DNA from: Nitrospiraceae bacterium
GTDB taxonomy: Bacteria > Nitrospirota > UBA9217
DNA: 7,937 nt
NCBI GenBank assembly: GCA_003454665.1
Contig: DMKB01000049.1
Coordinates: 1-7,937 of the forward strand
Direction: 5' to 3'
This document shows positions 1 through 6,412 of this stretch, one piece after another (the first letter of the stretch is position 1; each line of letters begins with the position of its first letter). The notes beneath the pieces were generated by a model, which saw only the letters and a program-made list of their open reading frames with translations, was not told the DNA's origin and searched no databases. A program made the position numbers and the translations under genes.

Positions 1-1335
1 CTTCCTCGGCGTCATCTCGTCGAGGGGGTTCATCTTGTGCATATAGAATTCCCGCGCCGCTTTCCCGAGCTCGGCCGACACCTCGTCGAGGGTCATGTGC
101 TCTGGCTTCAGCACCGGCTCCACGAGGTTGTATTTCCGGTAGTCCTTGACCACCGTATACTCCTTCAGGTCCGCGTAGATCTCCGAATAAGGCCAGGGTG
201 CGATGGCGAGGAAGAAGGCAAGATCGGGATTGTAGAACTTGGCCAGCTCCACGGTGCTCCGTATGCTCTCGATCGTGTCGCCGGGCATGCCGAGGACGAA
301 GGACGTCTCGGAAACGATGTCGTACTCGTTGATGAGCTGGAGCGCCCGGCGGGACTCCTCGACCTTGATGTTCTTGTTGAAGATGTCGAGGGTGGCCTGG
401 GACGTGGACTCCACGCCCACGTAGATGTGGTCGATCTGCGCCTCTTTATATTTCCCCATGATGTCTTCATCCCGGAGAATATCGTCTACCCGGGTCTCCA
501 TCAGGATCTTGGTGCCCACGTTCCTTTCAATCAGGAGGTCGAGGATCTTTTCCCATCGCGTCCGGTCGAGGGTCGGCGTCTCGTCAGCAAGCATGACGAC
601 ATTCACGCCAAAGGTGTCCCTGAGGTATTCGAGCTCGGCCACGAAGTTCTCGGGACTCCGGCCGCGCCACTTCCGCTTCCAGAAGAGCTGCTGGGAGCAG
701 AAACTGCACTTCTGGCTGCAGCCCCGGGAGGAGCTGACAATGGCCAGGATCGAGCCTTCCATGGGCTTGTAGCTGTAGATGGACCAGTCCACGAGGTCCC
801 AGGCCATGGGCAGGCTGTCGAGGTCTTTGATGAAATCCCTTTCCGGGGTAGTGATTATTGTTCCCTTCTGTTGATAGGCAATCCCTTTGACTGTAGACAC
901 CTCACCTTGGGCTGCAAGAGTATTCATGAGCTCCACCATGGTCTCTTCGCCTTCGCCGCGGACGATATAATCAACAGGACAGTCGGGCGCGCTCAATATC
1001 TCTTCGTAGCAGAAGGTGGGATGGACATTGCCGATGACGGTGATGACGGCGGGGTTGATCTCTTTGGCGAGTTTCAGCACCTCGAGGGCGTCGACGATCT
1101 CCGCGGTGAAGGCCGTGGTTGCCACCACATCGGGTTTCTCGACCTCGATGCGTCTTCTGATTTCGCTGTATTCATGCCAGTGCGACATGGCGTCGTAGAT
1201 CACAGGCTCGTACCCGGCCGCGCGGAGGCTTCCGGCAATGTATACGAAGCCGACGTTCAGCCAGACACCGGCGGATTCGACGACACCGGAGTGGTAGGGC
1301 GGAGTGATGAGCAGTATCTTCTTAATTTTCGTCAT
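1..1335 (-). CDS. BchE-like B12-type radical SAM protein (3' end outside window)
   Basis: The frame is open from the ATG at 1335 to the window edge, giving 445 residues without a stop, so the C-terminus is missing. An N-terminal Rossmann-like cobalamin-type region (about 1-135) contains TPPYHSG, GNVHPTF and a DYIVRGEGEET block. It is followed by the radical SAM cluster motif C206-SQK-C210-SF-C213, then FWKRKWRGRSPENFVAELEYL-like and LADETPTLDR segments. This order and wording closely match anaerobic Mg-protoporphyrin IX monomethyl ester cyclase (BchE), which uses SAM, a 4Fe-4S cluster and cobalamin. No bacteriochlorophyll genes are visible, so the substrate is probably not a chlorin; that is inference. 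The start has AAGGA 10 nt upstream (1346-1350) and lies 46 bp after the 60-aa gene, suggesting co-transcription. The family call is firm; the function is unknown. Confidence 0.9.
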   Translation of the reverse strand, partial: MTKIKKILLITPPYHSGVVESAGVWLNVGFVYIAGSLRAAGYEPVIYDAMSHWHEYSEIRRRIEVEKPDVVATTAFTAEIVDALEVLKLAKEINPAVITVIGNVHPTFCYEEILSAPDCPVDYIVRGEGEETMVELMNTLAAQGEVSTVKGIAYQQKGTIITTPERDFIKDLDSLPMAWDLVDWSIYSYKPMEGSILAIVSSSRGCSQKCSFCSQQLFWKRKWRGRSPENFVAELEYLRDTFGVNVVMLADETPTLDRTRWEKILDLLIERNVGTKILMETRVDDILRDEDIMGKYKEAQIDHIYVGVESTSQATLDIFNKNIKVEESRRALQLINEYDIVSETSFVLGMPGDTIESIRSTVELAKFYNPDLAFFLAIAPWPYSEIYADLKEYTVVKDYRKYNLVEPVLKPEHMTLDEVSAELGKAAREFYMHKMNPLDEMTPRK

Positions 1336-1381
1336 ATAATTCTCGTCCTTCTCTACGCAGCGCCATCATGGATGGAACGCG

Positions 1382-1564
1382 TTACTTCTTCGACGGGTTC
1401 CTGTTCTTTTCGAGTTTTTTCTTGATCGCCTTAAGCGAGGCCCTGTTCTTGTCCCCTACGTTCTTCGTCAGGATGATCTCCCCGACTGTCGCGGCGCAGG
1501 TGCAGACGGGATCAGCATGCCCCACCATCTCGTCGGATATTGCTTCCTTCTTTTTTCCCTTCAT
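1382..1564 (-). CDS. 60-aa Lys-rich small protein with Cys-x-Cys motif
   Basis: I do not recognise this family. The 60-residue protein is very basic, with 13 lysines clustered at the N-terminus (KGKKK) and in the C-terminal third (AIKKKLEK). The middle carries HADPVCTC, giving H16, C21 and C23, followed by a short hydrophobic stretch (TVGEIILT). There is no signal peptide and no clear membrane segment. The case for a real gene is its position: it starts 6 bp after the stop of the upstream LuxE-like gene, with a strong GAGGTGA ribosome site overlapping that stop codon. It sits between two convincing genes of the same string. The Cys/His group could bind a metal or carry a thioester, but this is speculation. 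A chance short frame remains possible. Confidence 0.6.
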   Translation of the reverse strand: MKGKKKEAISDEMVGHADPVCTCAATVGEIILTKNVGDKNRASLKAIKKKLEKNRNPSKK

Positions 1565-1570
1565 GGCCCT

Positions 1571-1578
1571 TCACCTCT
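1571..1578 (-). promoter_or_regulatory. Ribosome binding site overlapping a stop codon
   Basis: Minus-strand AGAGGTGA lies 6 nt before the ATG at 1564. Its last three bases are the TGA stop of the upstream LuxE-like gene. This arrangement supports translation of the 60-aa protein and suggests coupling to the gene before it. Confidence 0.6.
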
Positions 1579-2797
1579 TCTTCATCACCTTCTTGTAGAC
1601 GCTGCCGATCTTCTTGAGGTTTCTCCTGAGTAGAAAGTTCACGAGCTGCGTGACGATCTTTCCCCCGTGTCCCCCTTTGATCTCCCCGGCCTCGAGGCTG
1701 CCCGCCTTTTTCTTCCACCGGCCGACGATCTCGAACCCCTCGTCCACGGCGTAGCCGAGGTTGTCCGTCTGGACGGCAAGCACCATGCTCCTGTTGACGA
1801 GGTCATAATGCTTCAGCAGGCCCACCTCGCCTGCAGGCACCGGCTCAAGGGTGTTGATGTCTACCACCTGCGTCCTGGTCCAGGGCGGGACCACCTTGTG
1901 CCGAGTTCCTGTCGTCCCATTAAGATGATCATGCAGCACGTTGTCGAAAAAATTCGTGCTGATCTCTCCCATGCCCAGGACGTTGATGCAGTACTGCTCT
2001 TCAACGCCCAGGATGGCGCGGCATTTCGCGAAGTATTCCTCGCGCGAACATTCGCCGAACTGGCCGAGGTACCCGCCCCCGTCGCAGACCCGGCTTCCCG
2101 GGGGAAGGGTGAACCTAATCCCTTCGGTCTCACAGGCCTTGAAAAAGTAGATAAAGCCCGAGCTCGACCCGATCAATGCCAGGGGCTCGCCGGTCTGCTC
2201 CGCCTCGAGCAACGACGATATCAGCAGCTCGACATCCAGCCCCAGCGGGGTGATCAGGTAAGTGCTCTCGGGGGTACCGAATTCCGTCCTGACCCGCTCC
2301 AGCCCGATGGCCATTCCCATGCCCGGCGCCATCTTCGGCGACGGCGTCATCAGGAGGATCTTCATCCGCTCCTTGTCAGGGAAGATGTACCTCCGGGTCA
2401 GGAATCCGTTAGCGCTGTTGATCAGGTCAACAGCCGCCGCGTCCCGGTATATTTTCCCTTTTCGCGCCGGGTCTGTGGTCCCGCTCGTGAAATAGGCGTG
2501 CTCCGCCACGGCAACGGGAAAGGAGGCCACGATGAACTTCTTGAAGGCCAGGGAAGGAACCGCGGGTATCTGCTCCCATCGCTGCACGGTATCCGGCGAC
2601 ATGCCTTTCCTGTCGCAGAATTCCCGGTACGCGTCGACGGTATGGTACTGGAGCTCGAACTCCCTCCGGGCCAGTTCAATGAACCGGGCCTCGTCGTTGT
2701 TGTCCATACCCTTCCCGACGAACTCCAGGACATCCCTGTCCAGCTCCTTCACATAGTCGGAGTCCAATGCATAGGTTCTGTCTGCTACTGTCGTCAT
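1571..2797 (-). CDS. LuxE-like acyl-protein synthetase/acyl-activating enzyme, motifs intact
   Basis: This 408-aa protein belongs to the LuxE branch of adenylate-forming enzymes, which activate a carboxylic acid with ATP as acyl-AMP and transfer the acyl group to a thiol. Visible motifs are the phosphate-binding loop YFTSGTT (102-108) with a following ARKGK, VCDGGGY (237-243), GMGEIST (275-281), the ribose-binding Asp in VQTD (345) and GRWKK (359-363). Vibrio LuxE carries its acyl-acceptor Cys close to the C-terminus; here the tail after residue 300 has no Cys, so the acceptor must differ (inference). I chose the ATG at 2797 because GAGG lies 4 nt upstream; an ATG at 2809 would add four residues (MRGR) but has no ribosome site. 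The gene follows its paralog by 28 bp and ends 6 bp before the 60-aa gene. The substrate is unknown. Confidence 0.88.
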   Translation of the reverse strand: MTTVADRTYALDSDYVKELDRDVLEFVGKGMDNNDEARFIELARREFELQYHTVDAYREFCDRKGMSPDTVQRWEQIPAVPSLAFKKFIVASFPVAVAEHAYFTSGTTDPARKGKIYRDAAAVDLINSANGFLTRRYIFPDKERMKILLMTPSPKMAPGMGMAIGLERVRTEFGTPESTYLITPLGLDVELLISSLLEAEQTGEPLALIGSSSGFIYFFKACETEGIRFTLPPGSRVCDGGGYLGQFGECSREEYFAKCRAILGVEEQYCINVLGMGEISTNFFDNVLHDHLNGTTGTRHKVVPPWTRTQVVDINTLEPVPAGEVGLLKHYDLVNRSMVLAVQTDNLGYAVDEGFEIVGRWKKKAGSLEAGEIKGGHGGKIVTQLVNFLLRRNLKKIGSVYKKVMKKR

Positions 2798-2825
2798 TCT
2801 TCCTCGCATGAACGAAATGCCCGCA

Positions 2826-4031
2826 TCACGCCGACAGGGCGGCGAGCCTGCCGACCCTCGACATCTTCCGGCGCATGACGAAATCCATGAGCTTCGTGAC
2901 GAGCCGGCCGCCGGGATGGGCCGCAGCGTGGTCGACAGCGGCCTTGCCGATGTGCCGGCCCCATTTCCCGATCACCTCAAAGCCCTCCCCCGTTTCAAAA
3001 CCGAGCTTGTCGGTCTGCACGCCGAAGGCCATGGCACGGTTCGTCAGGTCGTAGTGCCGCAGCAGGCCTGCCTCGCCCTTCGGCAACGGTCTGAAGTCCC
3101 AGGGGTTCACCGCGACGACCCGGCACCAGGGCGGAATGTCCTTGTACCGTGGGCGCTGCGCGCCTGACAGGGCGCTGTTCAGCACATGGTCGTAATAGAC
3201 CGTGCTGTTCTCACAGAGCCAGAGGGCGTTCACACAGAACGGTTCGTCAATACCCAGGATCTTCCTGCACCTGGCCGGGAACTCCTCCGGAGAAACCTTC
3301 GTATACCTGCCGGCATAACCGCCGCTGTCGCAGACCCTGCTGCCCGGGGGAAGACGAAACCTGACCCGCTCCCCTTCACAGGCACGGAGGAAATAATCGA
3401 GTACCATCGTTGCGCCGATGATGGCCAGCGGTTGGCCCGATGTTTCAGCGACTTTCAGGGCCGTGATCAACGTCTTGAGCTTCAGCCCCCGGAATGATAT
3501 GAGGAACCCGCTATCAGGAGTCCCGAATTGCTCTTTCATGTGTTCCAGGCCCTTCGCCATCACCATACCCGGCGCCATGGCAGGCGGCGGGACGAGAAAG
3601 AGCATCTTCATCCGCTCCACGTCGGGAAAAAGGTACGCCTTTGCCAGGAGATCGTTCGCCTCCTCCATGACCTGGACAGCGCCTGCGTCGGGATACACGG
3701 GCCGTCTCTTCCGCTTCAGTTCAGCGACACCACTCCGCAACGTCATGGCTTCCGCCCCTTGAGCGGAAAAGGCGGAGCGGAGCAGCTTCGTAAACGCAAA
3801 GGAAGGGACCGTGGGAATCTCCTCCCACCGCGTCAAAGTGTCCGGTGTTGTTTTTGCTTTATCGCAGTACGCCCGGTACTGCCCGATCGTCGCGTACTGG
3901 TACGCGAACCCTTTGAGGGCCAGCGCATTGAACTGTTCCTCGTCGGCGTTCCTGATTCCCCTGTTGACGAAGGCCGTGACGTCCCGGTCCAGTTCGCGCA
4001 GAGCGTTCTTATCCGGTGAATAATCCTTCAT
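2826..4031 (-). CDS. LuxE-like paralog with degenerate ATP-binding loop
   Basis: This 401-aa protein is colinear with the neighbouring LuxE-like enzyme. Shared blocks include ELDRDV near the N-terminus, P-VPS-AF (73-80), LPPGSRVCD and GGY (227-239), PPW (300-302), HYDL-NR (326-332) and VQTD-LGF (338-345). The key phosphate-binding loop is changed: where the partner has YFTSGTTDPARKGK, this one has TLRSGVAELKRKRR (97-110), losing both Thr of SGTT. The later GRWKK becomes GKWGR. The Glu of the GMGEIST motif (ENST, 274-277) and the VQTD Asp (341) remain. It is therefore probably a tandem duplicate that is inactive in adenylation, binds a different substrate, or acts as a subunit of its partner. 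I chose the ATG at 4031, 10 bp after the upstream stop and preceded by GAAGGG; an ATG at 4106 would overlap the upstream membrane gene extensively. Confidence 0.87.
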   Translation of the reverse strand: MKDYSPDKNALRELDRDVTAFVNRGIRNADEEQFNALALKGFAYQYATIGQYRAYCDKAKTTPDTLTRWEEIPTVPSFAFTKLLRSAFSAQGAEAMTLRSGVAELKRKRRPVYPDAGAVQVMEEANDLLAKAYLFPDVERMKMLFLVPPPAMAPGMVMAKGLEHMKEQFGTPDSGFLISFRGLKLKTLITALKVAETSGQPLAIIGATMVLDYFLRACEGERVRFRLPPGSRVCDSGGYAGRYTKVSPEEFPARCRKILGIDEPFCVNALWLCENSTVYYDHVLNSALSGAQRPRYKDIPPWCRVVAVNPWDFRPLPKGEAGLLRHYDLTNRAMAFGVQTDKLGFETGEGFEVIGKWGRHIGKAAVDHAAAHPGGRLVTKLMDFVMRRKMSRVGRLAALSA

Positions 4032-4041
4032 AGCCCTTCGC

Positions 4042-4401
4042 TCATCGGAACGTAAGGCTGTATGCCAGCCACGTACCGCCGCTGAAAACAGCCCCCAGGA
4101 ACACATGCTTGATGATCAGCATCTTTTTCTTCACCTGCTCCGTATCCTCGTCCCGTTCCCGGCGGTAGGTGATGGACCGCATGATTCCGGTGATCAACAC
4201 AACGGCGAGCGATGATATCACCAGCCAGAAGAAGAGCGCCATGACCTCGCGGAGCTCTGAGGCAAGAAGCAGTCCTCCGGCAGCATCGGCCTTCCGGTCC
4301 AATACATACAACACGAGTATGCAGCTCATCCAGAATCCCGAGAACAGGTCGTGGGAAAAATCGTTCAGAATGATCAGCCACTTATTGCGTGCGCCCGCCA
4401 T
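4042..4401 (-). CDS. Small integral membrane protein, about three helices
   Basis: I do not recognise the family of this 119-aa protein. It has about three hydrophobic segments: roughly 18-35, 52-74 and 93-116. A charged cytoplasm-like linker (RSITYRRERDEDTEQVKKK, 75-93) joins the last two. H17 (NDFSHDLF) sits at the start of helix 1 and H99 (IIKHVFLG) within helix 3, a spacing that could serve heme or metal binding, though nothing else supports that. The ATG has AGGAG 4 nt upstream. It begins 27 bp after the 81-aa gene and ends 10 bp before the LuxE-like paralog, so it belongs to the same transcript. It may anchor or partner the soluble enzymes downstream (inference). Confidence 0.78.
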   Translation of the reverse strand: MAGARNKWLIILNDFSHDLFSGFWMSCILVLYVLDRKADAAGGLLLASELREVMALFFWLVISSLAVVLITGIMRSITYRRERDEDTEQVKKKMLIIKHVFLGAVFSGGTWLAYSLTFR

Positions 4402-4428
4402 TGCACTCCTCTCCGTAAAAATCCGTTG

Positions 4429-4674
4429 CTAGGACGATCTGTCCTTGCCGCCCGGGACAAGCCATTTCTTGACCAGGGTAACGTAAAACCGGTAATGACG
4501 CAGCACCATCCCCGGGATGATCAGCGCGAGGTGATAGGGCAGAAAATCGCGGTCCGTGATGTTCCAGCCGAAACCGTACTTCCCGATCGCATAGACGCCC
4601 CACATGCCCACGCCGATGACGACGAGAATCGTCCCCGTGTTCTGAATTTTATCTCTGCCTTTATTCTCGTTCAT
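4429..4674 (-). CDS. Small two-helix membrane protein
   Basis: I do not recognise the family of this 81-aa protein. Residues 1-12 are polar, the first helix spans about 13-32 (TGTILVVIGVGMWGVYAIG) and a second hydrophobic stretch about 43-58 (FLPYHLALIIPGMVL). A basic aromatic tail follows (RHYRFYVTLVKKW). No cleavable signal peptide is apparent. AGGA lies 7 nt before the ATG. It appears to be the first gene of the string that continues through the 119-aa protein and the LuxE-like pair, since a 142-bp spacer with a palindrome separates it from the radical SAM gene upstream. A promoter should lie in that spacer, but I could not pick convincing -35/-10 boxes. Confidence 0.72.
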   Translation of the reverse strand: MNENKGRDKIQNTGTILVVIGVGMWGVYAIGKYGFGWNITDRDFLPYHLALIIPGMVLRHYRFYVTLVKKWLVPGGKDRSS

Positions 4675-4816
4675 GCCGTAATCCTGACTCCGACAAACCC
4701 GAAGAGACTTTTTTTCTGACAGGATTAACGGGATGGTAAAAGCTTTTCATCCGATCTTATCCTGTACATCCTGTCTAATTTCTTCCCAAGGGTATCGTTC
4801 ACCTCAGCGTCCCTTC
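4675..4816. other. Spacer between radical SAM gene and the LuxE-like gene string
   Basis: This 142-bp non-coding stretch follows the stop of the radical SAM gene and precedes the 81-aa membrane gene. Its main content is the palindrome at 4718-4775. A run of seven T on the plus strand (4709-4715) flanks the palindrome on the side of the 81-aa gene. I see no convincing promoter boxes and no sigma-54-type GG/GC pair. Confidence 0.6.
4718..4775. repeat. 58-bp imperfect palindrome (dispersed-repeat type)
   Basis: The outer arms are GACAGGAT (4718-4725) and ATCCTGTC (4768-4775), a perfect 8-bp match. The next block is partly paired (TAACGGGAT against ATCCTGTAC). The centre holds a second hairpin, GGATG-gt-AAAAGCTTTT-CATCC (4731-4752). 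Each arm repeats the GGAT/ATCC word. This form is typical of short intergenic repeats present in many copies in some Desulfobacterota and related genomes; that is recalled knowledge and copy number cannot be seen here. On the minus strand it is followed by A residues, not T, so it is not a standard intrinsic terminator for the radical SAM gene. Confidence 0.75.
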
Positions 4817-6148
4817 TTAGTTCAATCCTGTCGTTTCTGTCGGCCCCCTGCTCGCCTTCCACTTGGCATAGGCGATCTTCATCCCCTGCCGCACGGGCAG
4901 CTGCGACATCAGGGACACCATGTGCGCCGCCGGAAAGCCGGCGAAGGGCATGTCCTTCAGGTGCCGGAACAGCCGCCGCAAGCCCAGGAGCTGAAGGGAG
5001 ACCTCGTAGAACTTCCGCTCCCGCACGTCCTTCGTCATCTCGGGAAGCGGATGGTCGAACACGGCATAGGAACCCGTGTAGTATTCCCAGCCCATCGTCT
5101 TGTCGATGACCGCATCGTATTCCTCGTAGAGCTTTGTGCCCGGATAGGGAACAACGAGGGAGGGATGAATACTCACCCCCAGGCGGTCCGCCGTGTCGAG
5201 GGTTCGGTCAAAGTCGGCCATGGTGTCCGCCCGACCGCCGAGCATCAGGAAAAGGGACACGTCGATGCCGTGGTCCTTGATCTTTCTGATCGCGTCCTCC
5301 CGGTTGCGGCCGATCTTGCCGTTTGCATGATAGGCCCTGAGACCATCGTCGGACAGAGCGTCCCAGCCCACCCAGAGGGTGATGAGGCCGCTCTCCTGCG
5401 CTGCCTTCAGCAGTACATCCCCCTGGGGGCTTTCTACGGCGCCGAGGCTGCCGAAGCCGAGCCACTTTTTCTTTCCGCCCTTAAGGGCGGAAAAGAGGTC
5501 GATGGCCCGCTGGAGTTTCCCGGACCAGACGCTCTCGTCGCTGTTGAGGTAGAGGCTGCCCGGTATCGCCTCTACGTCCCGCACAACATCGTCAATGGGC
5601 CGGTAGCGGATGTCACCGCCGAAGAATTGCTTTACCGAGCAGAAGGTGCAGTTATAGGGGCAGCCCCGGGACGTGAACACCGCCCGGAAGCGGTACCGCC
5701 CCCTGAGCTGTCCATAGAGCGGCGTGGGTATATCCGTGAGAGGCAGTCGCTCCCCGTAATAATAGGGCTTCAGGCTGCCCCTGCGGGCGTCCTTCAGGAC
5801 CTCGGGCCACACCGACTCGGCCTCTCCCACTACCACGGCATCGGCATGCTTCTTCGCCTCTTCGGGCAGGGCCGAAGCGTGCATGCCGCCGATCACCACC
5901 TTCGTCCCCTTTTTCCGAAGCACATCGGCAATCCCATACCCCGACACGGCCGTGGCAGTCAGGATGCTGATCCCAACAAGATCACCTTCGGCTTCCATCG
6001 GCGCCTGCGGCGCGGCGCTGCCGTCGATGAGCTGCAGTTCCGCGTCAGGCTCCGCCTGCTTCGTCAGGGCGCCGAGGTATTCGAGGATTGGCGGCGCCAC
6101 CGGCGTCCAGCCGAAAGGCATGGGGGGTTTTATGATACTGATTTTCAT
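4817..6148 (-). CDS. Radical SAM protein with N-terminal B12-type domain
   Basis: This complete protein has 443 residues. The first 135 form a Rossmann-like cobalamin-type region: KISIIKPPMP as strand 1, APPILEYLGAL, VVIGGMHASALPEEA (84-98) and ADAVVVGEAE (102-111). The radical SAM core follows, with cluster motif C163-PYN-C167-TF-C170 in TSRGCPYNCTFC, then SLYLNSDESVW, LWVGWDALSD (258-267) and SLFLMLGG (298-305). The canonical B12 signature DxHxxG is not evident, as is common in the BchE-like class. The tail (380-443) is basic and may contact substrate. It stands alone, with spacers of 296 bp before and 142 bp after. AGGAG lies 12 nt before the ATG, a rather long spacing, but strand 1 would be lost with any later start. 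Substrate unknown; members typically methylate, cyclise or rearrange unactivated carbon. Confidence 0.9.
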   Translation of the reverse strand: MKISIIKPPMPFGWTPVAPPILEYLGALTKQAEPDAELQLIDGSAAPQAPMEAEGDLVGISILTATAVSGYGIADVLRKKGTKVVIGGMHASALPEEAKKHADAVVVGEAESVWPEVLKDARRGSLKPYYYGERLPLTDIPTPLYGQLRGRYRFRAVFTSRGCPYNCTFCSVKQFFGGDIRYRPIDDVVRDVEAIPGSLYLNSDESVWSGKLQRAIDLFSALKGGKKKWLGFGSLGAVESPQGDVLLKAAQESGLITLWVGWDALSDDGLRAYHANGKIGRNREDAIRKIKDHGIDVSLFLMLGGRADTMADFDRTLDTADRLGVSIHPSLVVPYPGTKLYEEYDAVIDKTMGWEYYTGSYAVFDHPLPEMTKDVRERKFYEVSLQLLGLRRLFRHLKDMPFAGFPAAHMVSLMSQLPVRQGMKIAYAKWKASRGPTETTGLN

Positions 6149-6190
6149 CCTGAATCAGTACTCCTACCTGGACAGACCGAATAATCAAAT

Positions 6191-6215
6191 CATCTCTCGC
6201 AGAGACGCAGAGATG
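6191..6215. repeat. 25-bp hairpin with CGCAGAGACGC core
   Basis: CATCTCT (6191-6197) and AGAGATG (6209-6215) are perfect 7-bp arms around CGCAGAGACGC. The word CTCTGCGTCTCTGCG on the minus strand resembles a short intergenic repeat seen scattered in many bacterial genomes (recalled, not verified). It lies 43 bp upstream of the radical SAM start and would be in its leader if transcription begins further up. Confidence 0.55.
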
Positions 6216-6289
6216 AGCGGCGTCGAGCGGTTACGGCTACGAGGCCCGTTTTGTTTTTCGGCTTCGTCATTCGTCTTTAACACGCTTAA

Positions 6290-6323
6290 CGTTACCGTGA
6301 GACGATACGGGCATCGTTACCGT
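6290..6323. repeat. Direct repeat CGTTACCGT flanking an inverted repeat
   Basis: CGTTACCGT occurs at 6290-6298 and 6315-6323, 25 bp apart start to start. Between and partly overlapping them is ACGAT (6302-6306) with ATCGT (6313-6317) around a 6-nt loop. The geometry could be an operator or a leader structure for the radical SAM gene, but no known regulator site is recognised. Confidence 0.4.
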
Positions 6324-6412
6324 TGCCTTATTTTTCCCCCGGTAAGAAATTGATCTCCTTTTCTCCACCATTCTCCATTTCTCCTGAGGGTCTTTTCATA
6401 GCACTCTGAAAT

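Noticed and set aside
37..1425. Long plus-strand open frame of 462 codons
   Set aside because: It is antisense to the BchE-like gene. Its product is rich in His, Asp, Gly and Val with no recognisable motif, while the minus strand encodes clear radical SAM motifs.
1667..2878. Long plus-strand open frame of 403 codons
   Set aside because: Antisense shadow of the LuxE-like gene; Arg/His/Pro-rich product with no domain and extension over the gap between the two paralogs.
4032..4106. N-terminal extension of the degenerate LuxE-like paralog to an ATG at 4106
   Set aside because: It would overlap the 119-aa membrane gene by more than 60 bp, adds residues without match in the paralog, and the ATG at 4031 aligns with the family start.
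4718..4775. Palindrome as an intrinsic terminator of the radical SAM gene
   Set aside because: On the transcribed minus strand the stem is followed by a run of A, not T, and the stem is imperfect.
4733..6184. Long plus-strand open frame of 483 codons
   Set aside because: Antisense shadow of the complete radical SAM gene at 6148-4817, which has the Cys cluster and a proper family fold. Long antisense frames are expected with high GC at third codon positions.
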